Below the pieces are notes generated by a model, which did no database searches, was not told the origin of the DNA, and worked only from the letters and a program-made list of their open reading frames with translations. From Pedobacter sp. PF22-3 (GTDB taxonomy: Bacteria > Bacteroidota > Bacteroidia > Sphingobacteriales > Sphingobacteriaceae): DNA of 64,000 nucleotides. Of this stretch, positions 1 through 9,700 are shown piece after piece. The DNA is taken from the NCBI RefSeq assembly GCF_026239555.1, contig NZ_JAPIVP010000003.1:62001-126000 (forward strand), given 5' to 3'. Position 1 is the stretch's first letter. Every line of letters starts with the position of its first letter. The translations under genes were made by a program, and so were the position numbers.

Positions 1-1
1 A

Positions 2-2134
2 GTAGAAACGTCCAAATCCCTTACCTTTCTGGAGCGGGAGGCCATAGCCATATTACACCGTCTCTTTTATAACCGGCAGGCTTCATTTTATAACCAACAT
101 ATCCAGCAGCTCAATGCTAACCTGGGTATCATTACCAGTGGCGGTACCACAGCCAATATTTCGGCATTGCAATGTGCACGCAACAGGGCCCTGCTTAATC
201 TTGTAAAAGATGAACGAACACTTAAAGAAAGCAGTGTACATGCGCTATTAAACACGCATGGTTATAATGATATGGTGTTGCTGGGATCCGGACTGATGCA
301 TTATTCTTTTAAAAAAGCCATGAGTATCATGGGGCTGGGTACAGGTAATATCATACTGGTTGAAAATAATGAAGATGGGGTAATGAGTACAAAAGATCTT
401 CAGAAAAAGATCGATGAATGCAGGCAGAACCGGTTGCTGATCATTGCTATTGTTGGCATAGCAGGATCTACCGAAAGGGGCAGCATAGATCCGCTCGAAG
501 AAATTGCGGTCATTGCCAGAAATAACCAGATCCATTTACATGTAGATGCTGCATGGGGTGGTGCGCTTATCTTTTCAGATACTCATCGTAATTTATTGAA
601 AGGAATAGAACAGGCTGATACCATTACTTTTTGCGGGCACAAGCAGTTGTACCTGCCGCAGGGTATCAGTGTTTGTTTGTTCAGTGATCCTGACCGCCTT
701 CATTTGAACGCCATTACCGCTACTTATCAGGCCGCTCCCAATTCATATGATACCGGCAGGTTCACTATCGAAGGATCAAGACCTGCATTGTCCATGTGTT
801 TGCATGCATCACTTAATATTATCGGGAGAAGAGGCTATGAAATGCTGATCAACAGCAATATTAAAAAAGCGGAAACATTCGCTTCAATGCTCCGTGCATT
901 GCCTTTTTTTGAGCTCATCAGCTGTCAGATCAACATTATCAATTATAGGTATTTACCTGTGGCTTATCGAAATAAGAAAATCAGTTTGGATAAAAACAGG
1001 CGCATTAATACCATTAACCGTGAGATACAGGAGAAACAATTTTTTCAGGGAGCCACTTTTGTTTCAAAAGCCGTAATTGTACAGCCTGTGTATGGAGATA
1101 CCGTTGTTTTCCGCGTAGTGCTCTCAAATCCGCTTACCACACACGATGATTTAATCCGTGTACTCGAGAATCAGCTGCAAATTATCCGTGAATATTATCA
1201 TGAAGATAACGAATTGCAGTTTAACGGACACCTGCCTGCAACGGATGATGTTTTTGAAGAAGATGACCACTACAGCATCAATAAAATACCCATTGGCAAA
1301 CCTTTGCCTCATACGCAGATCTTAATTACAGATAAATACGGACAGGTACTGCCCATTGGTGTACCTGGAGAGATAAGTGTTGCAGGCTTGGGGCTGGCAA
1401 ACGGATATATTGGGCATGCTGCTCATACCATCAATAAATTTGTAAAGCATCCTTACCAGGAAAATGACTGTTTATATCAAACAGGCGACCTGGGGAAGTG
1501 GCTGCCTGATGGCAATATTGAATTTCTGGGAAGAATAGATGGCCAGGTTAAAATACGCGGGTTTAGGATAGAACCCATTGAGATAGAACAAAGCCTTTGC
1601 CTGCACGATGCCGTTGAACAGGCAATTGTTATCGGTAAAGTAAAACAGGGAACCACTTATTTGATAGCCTATTATGTATCGCAGAAATCCATACCTGTAA
1701 ATGAGCTTAAGGCATTGCTGCTTAAGCGCTTACCTGCCTACATGGTTCCGGCTCATTACGTCAGGCTAGAACAGTTGCCTTATACGCCGAGCGGAAAAGT
1801 AAACCGGAAGCTGTTGCCGGAAATCGAAGCGGGCGAAGTGATGCGTCATGTTTATGAAGCACCTTGTACCACCTTACAAAAACAGTTGGTTCTGGTATGG
1901 GAAAACCTGCTGGGTATTAACCGCATCGGAATCAATGATAATTTCTTTGATCTGGGTGGGCATTCTCTGTCGACCATCAGACTGGCAGCCGCCATAAAAA
2001 GAGAGATTGGTGTAGCCCTGCCCATCCATATTATTTTTCAGCTGGGAACCATTGCCCGTATTGCGCAGTGGATAGACCTTAACGACCCTGAAAAAAACGA
2101 AGAGACAGCACTTTACGACGAAATAAAAATATAA
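2..2134 (+). CDS. PLP-dependent decarboxylase / partial adenylation domain / carrier protein fusion (5' truncated by window)
   Basis: The frame is open from base 2, so the gene starts upstream; 710 residues are visible. Residues 1-370 are a group II PLP decarboxylase close to the PanP-type aspartate 1-decarboxylases: TSGGTTANISALQ near the start, HVDAAWGG, then HKQLYLPQG with the PLP lysine at visible residue 214. About 100 N-terminal residues of that domain lie outside. It is joined directly to the second half of an NRPS adenylation domain: core A6 (GEISVAGLGLANGY), A7 (YQTGDL), A8 (GRIDGQVKIRGFR), A9 (LPAYMVP) and A10 (SGKVNRK). A carrier domain follows, FFDLGGHSLS, with the phosphopantetheine serine at residue 655, and then an acidic tail. 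Cores A1-A5 (ATP loop and specificity pocket) are absent from the visible part. They may be missing altogether or may lie upstream, with the decarboxylase inserted between A5 and A6. Likely role: supply or decarboxylate a carrier-bound Asp-type residue. The next gene starts 6 bases downstream. Confidence 0.85.
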   Translation, partial: VETSKSLTFLEREAIAILHRLFYNRQASFYNQHIQQLNANLGIITSGGTTANISALQCARNRALLNLVKDERTLKESSVHALLNTHGYNDMVLLGSGLMHYSFKKAMSIMGLGTGNIILVENNEDGVMSTKDLQKKIDECRQNRLLIIAIVGIAGSTERGSIDPLEEIAVIARNNQIHLHVDAAWGGALIFSDTHRNLLKGIEQADTITFCGHKQLYLPQGISVCLFSDPDRLHLNAITATYQAAPNSYDTGRFTIEGSRPALSMCLHASLNIIGRRGYEMLINSNIKKAETFASMLRALPFFELISCQINIINYRYLPVAYRNKKISLDKNRRINTINREIQEKQFFQGATFVSKAVIVQPVYGDTVVFRVVLSNPLTTHDDLIRVLENQLQIIREYYHEDNELQFNGHLPATDDVFEEDDHYSINKIPIGKPLPHTQILITDKYGQVLPIGVPGEISVAGLGLANGYIGHAAHTINKFVKHPYQENDCLYQTGDLGKWLPDGNIEFLGRIDGQVKIRGFRIEPIEIEQSLCLHDAVEQAIVIGKVKQGTTYLIAYYVSQKSIPVNELKALLLKRLPAYMVPAHYVRLEQLPYTPSGKVNRKLLPEIEAGEVMRHVYEAPCTTLQKQLVLVWENLLGINRIGINDNFFDLGGHSLSTIRLAAAIKREIGVALPIHIIFQLGTIARIAQWIDLNDPEKNEETALYDEIKI

Positions 2135-2140
2135 CTGCAG

Positions 2141-4024
2141 ATGAAATTACATATTTTACTTTTATGCCTGCTCGCATGGCTGTGTCCTGCAGTATCATTT
2201 GGCCAAAGTGATTCCTTTACCGTAAATGGTAAAAAGGTGTTCATCCAAAGTTTTGATCGTGCATTTGAGCAAGTGCTGAAAGCAACTGATGTTCCCGGAG
2301 CCAGCGTGGCTGTTATCAACAACAATCAGGTGGTGTATGCAGGGCACTATGGGGTTAAAAAGTTAACGGATAAGGAAAAGGTTGACGCTGAAACTGTTTT
2401 TGAAGCTTGTTCACTTTCAAAAAGTTATCTCGTTTATGCCGCATTCAGGCTGGTTGAAGAGGGTAAACTCGATCTGGATAAACCGGTATATCAATATATG
2501 GAGCCTGGACCCGCACTTAATCATGATCCACGTTATAAGTTAATTACTGCCCGAATGATTTTGTCACATTGCTCGGGGATTGAAAACTGGAAAGAAGACA
2601 ATAACCGCGATACACTTGAAATATTGACCGATCCGGGTAAAAGTTTTGTATATTCTGGTACGGGGTATAATTACCTGGCAGAAGCGATTTCCGCTATAAT
2701 TGGCAAACCTTACGAAACATATGTGAAAGAATTGGTCCTGCAGCCATTGCAACTGAAACATTCCTATTTGACCTTTACCAGTAACGGCCCTAATAATTAT
2801 GCTACCGGTCACAACATGTTCGGAAAAGAAATCCCTAAGTGGAAAAATGAGGAAGCCGTACCATCCAGTGCGAACAATGTTACCGCAGAAGATTATGCAA
2901 AACTGATTATTGCCACATTTGATGGCAAACACTTTTCCAAAAAAACCGAAAAATCGCTTCTTACACCGTTGATTAGCACAAGCGGTAATGAAAAACAATA
3001 CTATTATGGACCAGGTTTCGAAATATTTTATGCTGCCGGTGATACCATTATCGGTCATGGCGGCAACAATGCTGGTTTTAAAGGGCAGGTATTTTATTCA
3101 GTAAAGCATAAATGTGGTTTTGTATTGCTTACCAATGGCGATAGGGGAAAACTGGCAGTAACGGCCCTTAATAAACTGACAGCTAATCTGCCTGTTGAAG
3201 AATACTATAAACAAATAAGCCTGGAGGAATATCCGGATGTTTCCATTGATTTATTTCATACTTACTTAACCAAAGGCCCCAGTGACATGCTGGATTTAAT
3301 AAAAGTGATGGAGCAACGTAAAACGCTTCCTGAAAATACATTGAATGCTTTGGCAAATGCATTTATGGATACAGATACCGCTTTAAGCCGAAAATTGCTG
3401 CAAAAGAATATCAAACTGTTTCCACGATCTTCACTTGGAAATTATCTGCTCGGAAACCTATATAAGAATCGTTCTGATTATAATATTGCCTACAAATACT
3501 ATCTAAAGGCGAAAGCGCTTCAATTTGATATTTGGGAAACAGAATTAACGCACGAGCTGGAAAACTGCAGAAAAGAAATAGCTGACGCAGAAAGAAGAAC
3601 AGCGTTGCTTTCCAAAATTGATGTGGAAGGTAAACTACTGCTGCAGGCGGAAGATTATAATGCCATGCATGGTGTAGAGGTGAGGGCCACACAAGATACA
3701 GGTGAAGGGCATGCGCTTGGTTTTATTGATACCAGTGACTGGATGAATTATAAAGTAAAAGTATTGTCTGCCGGTAAATATAAACTTCAGGTCAGGGTCT
3801 CCAGCGAATCCGGAAACGGTCGTTTAGAACTGCGATCCGGAAATCATGCCATCGCAGCCTTTAATATCGATCCAACAAAAAGCTGGGAATCATTCACAAC
3901 GCTTACTGCCTATGCTGATTTGCCTGCAGGTATACATACCTTCCAGGTTTATGCAGCTAAAGGTGGTTTCGACCTCAACTGGATACAGTTTACTAAAGCC
4001 AATAGCATATCCTCTAAAAAATAA
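2141..4024 (+). CDS. Secreted serine hydrolase (beta-lactamase fold) with C-terminal CBM6-like domain
   Basis: A signal peptide (MKLHILLLCLLAWL..., ending near FGQ) is followed by a class C beta-lactamase/penicillin-binding-protein-like domain. It shows S91-x-x-K94 (SLSK), Y171 in YSGTGY and H306 in GHGG. The usual YxN third residue is Gly here. A helical, TPR-like stretch follows around residues 370-490. The last 120 residues start with LLLQAEDYN and contain DWMNYKV and FDLNWIQF, the pattern of CBM6/CBM35 carbohydrate-binding modules. It is the second gene of the tightly spaced biosynthetic operon, so the product is probably cleaved or detoxified outside the cytoplasm. Family members include esterases, D-amino-acid peptidases and peptide-maturing enzymes, and the substrate cannot be read from sequence. 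The carbohydrate-binding tail is unusual in this setting. Confidence 0.85.
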   Translation: MKLHILLLCLLAWLCPAVSFGQSDSFTVNGKKVFIQSFDRAFEQVLKATDVPGASVAVINNNQVVYAGHYGVKKLTDKEKVDAETVFEACSLSKSYLVYAAFRLVEEGKLDLDKPVYQYMEPGPALNHDPRYKLITARMILSHCSGIENWKEDNNRDTLEILTDPGKSFVYSGTGYNYLAEAISAIIGKPYETYVKELVLQPLQLKHSYLTFTSNGPNNYATGHNMFGKEIPKWKNEEAVPSSANNVTAEDYAKLIIATFDGKHFSKKTEKSLLTPLISTSGNEKQYYYGPGFEIFYAAGDTIIGHGGNNAGFKGQVFYSVKHKCGFVLLTNGDRGKLAVTALNKLTANLPVEEYYKQISLEEYPDVSIDLFHTYLTKGPSDMLDLIKVMEQRKTLPENTLNALANAFMDTDTALSRKLLQKNIKLFPRSSLGNYLLGNLYKNRSDYNIAYKYYLKAKALQFDIWETELTHELENCRKEIADAERRTALLSKIDVEGKLLLQAEDYNAMHGVEVRATQDTGEGHALGFIDTSDWMNYKVKVLSAGKYKLQVRVSSESGNGRLELRSGNHAIAAFNIDPTKSWESFTTLTAYADLPAGIHTFQVYAAKGGFDLNWIQFTKANSISSKK

Positions 4025-4033
4025 ACATCACTT

Positions 4034-4987
4034 ATGAATAGAACCACATCAACCACCGAACTTGTCCTGCCTTATATCATACAGCTGGATAACCTCAGCC
4101 CGGATAAGTTTATTGATTATTACCAGCTTAACAAGCCATTTATTGAAGAGCAGCTTCTGATTAATGGTGCAGTAAAATTCGCGGGTGTAGAAATAAATGC
4201 CCTTGATATATTTGAGCACATTGTCCACTCGATTTCGACCAGGTTTTTAAATTACGTAGATGGCAATTCGCCAAGGGTAAAACTGTCAGGAAGTGTGTAT
4301 ACTTCTACAGAATACGATAAATCCCAGGTGATTACCATGCACAATGAATTATCGTATTCGGCAAAATGGCCGAATAAACTGTTTTTTACCTGCCTCAAGC
4401 CTGCTGAGCGTGGTGGAGAAACCCTGCTGGCAGACAGCCGTGAAATATTGCAGAACATGAACCCGGATATTGTAAAAGAAATCGAATCCAGAGGTTTACT
4501 TTATATCAGGAACCTGCATAGTGGAGATGGTATGGGACCATCCTGGCAGGAAACCTTTGAAACGGCAGATAAAAAGGAACTCAATAATTACTGTAGAAAA
4601 TACAACATTAATTATGAATGGGCGGATGGTCACAACCTGAGGCTGAAACAACCTGCACGCGGCATTATAAACCACAGGATTACCGGAGAAAGGATATGGT
4701 TTAACCAGGCAGACCAGTTTCATCCGCTGCATCTAGGTGCAGAAATGATGGAAGCGCTGGAACTCATGTACGGTGCACCTGAATATTTTCCTATGTATGT
4801 TAGTTATGGCGACGGAAAGGAAATCAGCGAGGATACCATACGGGAAATCTTACAAACCATTGGCCGCGTAACCAAAGCACCTGAATGGAATAAAAACGAA
4901 CTGCTTATCATCGATAATGAACTGGCAGCGCATGGCAGGAATTCATTTACCGGCGACAGAAAAGTGCTGGTTGCCATGTCCGAATAA
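4034..4987 (+). CDS. TauD/SyrP-like Fe(II)/2-oxoglutarate dioxygenase
   Basis: 317 residues, the length of the TauD/TfdA family subgroup seen in NRPS clusters (SyrP-like). The iron site is readable: H103-x-E105 in MHNELSY, and distal H300 in AAHGRNSF; R309 in GDRKVL fits the 2-oxoglutarate-binding arginine. NRPS-linked members with HxE commonly hydroxylate the beta-carbon of aspartyl (or related) residues held on a carrier protein, as SyrP does in syringomycin assembly. That role is inferred here from family and from the neighbouring decarboxylase-carrier protein and Asp/Glu racemase. It is cytoplasmic, without a signal peptide. It starts 9 bases after the serine hydrolase gene and is clearly in the same operon. 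Confidence 0.88.
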   Translation: MNRTTSTTELVLPYIIQLDNLSPDKFIDYYQLNKPFIEEQLLINGAVKFAGVEINALDIFEHIVHSISTRFLNYVDGNSPRVKLSGSVYTSTEYDKSQVITMHNELSYSAKWPNKLFFTCLKPAERGGETLLADSREILQNMNPDIVKEIESRGLLYIRNLHSGDGMGPSWQETFETADKKELNNYCRKYNINYEWADGHNLRLKQPARGIINHRITGERIWFNQADQFHPLHLGAEMMEALELMYGAPEYFPMYVSYGDGKEISEDTIREILQTIGRVTKAPEWNKNELLIIDNELAAHGRNSFTGDRKVLVAMSE

Positions 4988-5013
4988 TCCCATATACTTC
5001 AAAACAGATCCAG

Positions 5014-5802
5014 ATGAATACTGAGAAAGATCAGGTAATTGGCATTGTGGGCGGTATGGGCCCCGAAGCCGGTATTGCACTTTGCAATTATTTGTTGCAT
5101 AACCCCGCCGGTAATGCAGACCAGGGTCACCTGTCTTTTATGCTCATGTCTTTTCCTTCGTATATTACCGATAGAACGGCTTTTCTTGAAGGAAGTTGTG
5201 CAACCAATCCGGCTTATGCTGTTGCAGGCTTGATTACCAGATTGGAAATGGCAGGTGCAACAATCATTGCCATTGCCTGCAATACCTGTCATGCCCCGGA
5301 AATATATGATGTTATACTCGATGAGCTTATTAAACGAAACAGCCGGGTAAAATTGGTTCACATGCCTTATGAAACGCTCTGTTTTATCAAAGAAAACCAT
5401 CAGCATGTGCGCCGTATCGGATTAATGACAACCAATGGTACCTATCATTCCGGAATATACGAAAAACTGTTTAAGGCAGGCGGTTACGATGTGGTGCTTC
5501 CTGGTATCAGCTTGCAGAACAGTTGTATCCATCGGATGATCTATGATCCTTTAACAGGTATAAAGGCTAACCCGAACCACATTACGCCCGAGGTTAAAGC
5601 ATGGATGAGAGAAGCCATGCATTTTTTTAAAAGTAACGGTGCCGATGCCATTGTGTTGGGTTGTACAGAATTATCGCTCATTCACATGGCCGAATTTGAA
5701 AATGAAATCCCGGTGATTGATGCCATGAAAATATTATCGCTTACACTTATAAAAGAATCTGCATGCCGTCCAGCTATAATGCCCGGCAAACTAGCCGGCT
5801 AA
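5014..5802 (+). CDS. Aspartate/glutamate racemase family protein
   Basis: 262 residues. The start is IGIVGGMGPEAG, the standard N-terminal motif of aspartate racemases. The two catalytic cysteines are C89 (ACNTCH) and C217 (LGCTEL), so both acid/base residues of this PLP-independent racemase are present. Expected reaction: interconversion of L- and D-Asp (or Glu). Inside an NRPS operon it would supply a D-acidic building block or leader residue. A small GC-rich inverted repeat sits at the very end of the gene (about 5783-5798) but has no U tract. The gene lies 26 bases after the oxygenase and 33 before the cupin-like gene. Confidence 0.88.
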   Translation: MNTEKDQVIGIVGGMGPEAGIALCNYLLHNPAGNADQGHLSFMLMSFPSYITDRTAFLEGSCATNPAYAVAGLITRLEMAGATIIAIACNTCHAPEIYDVILDELIKRNSRVKLVHMPYETLCFIKENHQHVRRIGLMTTNGTYHSGIYEKLFKAGGYDVVLPGISLQNSCIHRMIYDPLTGIKANPNHITPEVKAWMREAMHFFKSNGADAIVLGCTELSLIHMAEFENEIPVIDAMKILSLTLIKESACRPAIMPGKLAG

Positions 5803-5835
5803 AAAGGCAAACTAAACCATTTAAACCTATTATTC

Positions 5836-6798
5836 ATGAATGATCTCTTAGAAAATAAAACTATTGAGGATGAAATGATACCTGTGATGAACCGTTTCTT
5901 GTCGTTTATACCAGGTATAAGCAAATCGCTTGCTGTTCCGGTGGTATACGCCGAAAACCTTACGAAAAAGGAATTTATAGAAAAATGGGTGTCGAGGAAT
6001 AAACCATGCCTGGTAAAAAATGCAGTCCTTCATTGGCCGGCAGTACAAAAATGGAAACATCAGGAGTACTGGTTAAGTCAATGCGATAATTTTGATATCA
6101 ATGTTTATCCGCATCAGAATTTCAACACACATGAAAGACAAGACGCAGGAAAGGAAGTCATGCCGTTTCATAAAGCTATTGAGCGGCTGTTTAGTGATAA
6201 TGAGGATACGGTTAGCCTGCCGGCCGAACATATCACAGAAAATGGAAGATTTGCTAAAATAAAAGCAGATATGCCCGGGTTCACTTTTTTACCCGAAACT
6301 GAAAACCCGAGATATTATCAACGCATGCGCTTCTTTTCGTACAGGAGAGCCGCCACGGGCTGGCACTACCATGGAATAGATGAAACCCTGATGTGCCAAG
6401 TAAATGGAACCAAGCGTGTTGCACTGTTATCTCCTGAAATACCAAAACCGGCCTACATTACAAAATACCTTAACCAGGAAAACTATTTAAACAATGAACC
6501 CTTTAATGTACAGCATGATATAAATCCCTACCTGGTAGATGTGGAGGAAGGTGATGCACTTTACATTCCTCCTTACTGGCACCATGTGGTGGTTCCGGTT
6601 GATGGAAAGGTTGGTTTTACAGTAGCTTTTTGCTGGAAAAGCCCCTTGCATATACTTGGAGATTTCTCAAACTATTTTGTGCGTGCACTCTATAAACAAG
6701 GCATGTGGCCATTAAATATCAATACCTTCTTTATGCCACTTTTGGGCTGTTATGCAGGTACTTCACACCTTATCAGAAAACTATCACGACGAGTATGA
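5836..6798 (+). CDS. Cupin-like (JmjC/Cupin_8) oxygenase
   Basis: 320 residues. The start contains KFIEKW-type and NKPCLVKNAV segments typical of Cupin_8/JmjC-like hydroxylases. The metal-binding region is H177-Y-H179-G-I-D182 followed by QVNGTKRVALLSP, and the distal histidine is in GDALYIPPYWHH. The usual HxD of the family is written HxH with an Asp three residues on, so the exact ligands are uncertain. Expected activity: Fe(II)/2-oxoglutarate-dependent hydroxylation of an amino acid or peptide. It is the second possible oxygenase in the operon. Its TGA stop overlaps the ATG of the peptidase-exporter gene (ATGA), which indicates translational coupling. Confidence 0.8.
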   Translation: MNDLLENKTIEDEMIPVMNRFLSFIPGISKSLAVPVVYAENLTKKEFIEKWVSRNKPCLVKNAVLHWPAVQKWKHQEYWLSQCDNFDINVYPHQNFNTHERQDAGKEVMPFHKAIERLFSDNEDTVSLPAEHITENGRFAKIKADMPGFTFLPETENPRYYQRMRFFSYRRAATGWHYHGIDETLMCQVNGTKRVALLSPEIPKPAYITKYLNQENYLNNEPFNVQHDINPYLVDVEEGDALYIPPYWHHVVVPVDGKVGFTVAFCWKSPLHILGDFSNYFVRALYKQGMWPLNINTFFMPLLGCYAGTSHLIRKLSRRV

Positions 6799-9700
6799 AA
6801 AAGATGATGTTGTTTTTAATTGCACTCTTCCTGATGCACCCATCACTGATGGCTCAGAAAAAAAAGCCTCCTGTTTTTAACTTCAGCCAGGTTGATCAAA
6901 AAGTACTGAAGCTGATGAAGCAGGGAAGCATTCCGGGGTTAAGTATCGTGATAATCAGGGGAGATAAGCAGTATATCAAAAGCTATGGTTATGCCAACCT
7001 GGAAAAAAAGCTGCCTGTAAATTCAAACACCTTATTTGAACTTGGATCATGCAGCAAGGCTTTTACCGCCCTGGCAGCTGCCAGGCTGATAGAAGAAGGC
7101 AAGCTGCATCCTGATAGCAATGTGCAATACTACCTGCCCTGGTGGAATGTAAATTATAAAAATAAAAAGGCTAATGTTACGATAAGCGAATTGTTACACC
7201 ATACCAGCGGTTTGCCCTGGAATACAATCTCTAAAATTCCGCAAACCAACAAGCCTGATGCCCTGGAACTTACAGTGCAGCAGCTTCAGGGTCAGGAACT
7301 CAGTCATTCGCCTGGTAAAGAATATGAGTATGCAACCATTAACTATGATGTTACAGCCCTCATTATCCAGGTGATTACCAAGCAGCCATTTGAAAACTAT
7401 TTGCAGCAGCAGATCATTAATCCGCTGGGTTTAAACCATACCACAATTGGTTTACAACCTGAAAAAGTAATAACCGCTACCGGTTATAAAAATGGTTTTT
7501 TTAAGCCAAGACCTTATCCTTCACCTTTATTCCGCGGTAATAATGCAGCAGGATATGTAGTTTCAAATGCCATTGACGTAGCCAAATGGCTGCAGTTCCA
7601 AATGGGGCTGGTATCCAGCCCTTTGCTTAACCGTGCCCTTGCAATTACACACCGGCGAGATGAAAACGTGCCTTTACATTCCATGTCGGCTTATGCCATG
7701 GGCTGGCACGTATCCTTAAACGGAAACCGGGAGATCTTTCATGATGGGTTAAATCCAAACTTCACTTCCTATACCACTTTCAGGCAGGATAATAAAACCG
7801 CGGTAGCCGTACTGGCCAATTCCAACAGTAACCTCACCGCAGTGATAGGCGACAGGGTAATGCGGATCGTTAACGGCGAGGAAATGCCTAAAGAGTATGA
7901 TACAGGTGATGGGTTAGACAAGGGCTTTTCACTTTTTGCCATAGTTATTGGTGTTTACCTGCTGGCGGTATTGGCATTTTTGGCCATCATCATCGCTGCC
8001 GTGCTTAAAGGCACAAGAACATATACAGGTTTATCAGTAAAGAAACTGCAGCAACTCCTTTCCATGCTGTTGGTTTTTTGTCCTTTTTTAGCTGGTATAT
8101 ATCTGTTGCCCAAAGCAATAACTGGTTTTTCATGGCATGCTTTATTAGTATGGTCGCCGGTGAGTTTACCCGTAGCCCTTTACATGATTATTGTTGCCAT
8201 GGCCTTCAGTTACCTGGTATACGGGGTAAGCCTGCTTTTCCCGGAGAAAAACAACCTGAAACGTATTGCGCCCATGCTGCTCTTGCTTTCCATCCTTTCC
8301 GGCCTGGCCAATATGGCAATCATCATCATCATTACCTCCTCACTGGACAGCAAAGTAGAATTAAAATACCTTATTTTTTATTATGTGTTAACCATCGGCC
8401 TGTATTTGTTCGGAAGAAGATTTGTACAAACGAACCTGATCCGTTTTTCGAGAGACCTGACCAATGAACTGCGTATAAAACTGATAGAAAAGATGTTTTC
8501 AACCTCTTACCAGAAATTTGAAAAAATCGATCGCGGCCGGGTGTATACCGCGCTTAACGATGACCTGAATACCATAGGTGAATCCACAAATGTATTTATG
8601 ACACTGGTTTCGAGTGTCATCACAGCAGTTGGCGCTTTTATATACCTGGCTACAATTGCGTTTTGGTCTGCCGTGTTAACCATAGCATTATTAAGCATTA
8701 TCATGCTTTTATATTATTCGGTAAGCCGAAAAGTGAATTCCTATTTCGAGGATGCACGGGATGCACGGAATGTATTTATACGCCTTACAAATGGTATGAT
8801 AGACGGTTTTAAGGAAATCAGTCTTCACAGGGATAAAAAAAGGCAATATAAAAATGATGTGGCCGATTGTGCCACCGAGTACAAGGATAAGGTGGCCCTT
8901 GCCGGTATACGTTTTGTGGATGTTAACTTGGTAGGAGAATCGGTACTGTTTATTTCCCTGGGGGTAGTGGTATTTGCTTTTCCGAAGCTTTTCCCGGGTA
9001 TACCATCTTACACCATCATGAATTTTGTGATTATCCTGCTTTACCTGATTGCGCCGGTAAACGGTATACTCAATTCAGTACCGGCGGTAATGCAGTTACG
9101 GATAGCATGGAACAGGATCAAGCAGTTTTCAAAAGAGATTCCGGCCAATCTTAACCTTTTAGAAGTTCCTGAACTGGAATCTGCAGTCAGCAGTATAGAA
9201 GCCGATGGCCTGAAATTCAAATATAAAAGTGAGGCAGGCACCTTTACCGTTGGTCCGATAAACCTGAAAGCCGGGGCAGGTGAAATACTTTTTATTATTG
9301 GTGGTAACGGCAGCGGTAAAACAACACTGGCCAAAATGCTTACCGGGTTGTATGAGCCCGATGAGGGCAGCCTGAAGATCAATGATAAACCCGTGTCATC
9401 TGCCGTAATCGGCGAATATTTTTCTGCGGTATTTAGCCCGGTCCATCTTTTCGAAAAATTATATAATATCGATACCATAGCTAAATCAGAGGAGATCAGC
9501 CGGTACCTTAAATTACTGGATCTGCACGATAAGGTTACGATCAGGGATAGCATGTACAGTACCATTGCACTTTCCGGCGGTCAGCGAAAAAGACTCGCAC
9601 TGCTGCAATGTTACCTGGAAGATTCGCCGGTATACCTGTTTGATGAATGGGCAGCTGATCAGGATCCCGATTACCGCTATTTTTTCTACCGTACCTTACT

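Noticed and set aside
2564..3058. 164-codon antisense frame in the serine hydrolase gene
   Set aside because: Shadow of the coding strand; no start context or domain.
8078..8467. 129-codon plus-strand frame inside the peptidase-exporter gene
   Set aside because: Overlaps membrane-coding sequence in another frame; the composition is irregular and no motif is visible.
9041..9565. 174-codon antisense frame in the ABC transporter part
   Set aside because: Covers the Walker A and signature coding region on the other strand; a chance frame.
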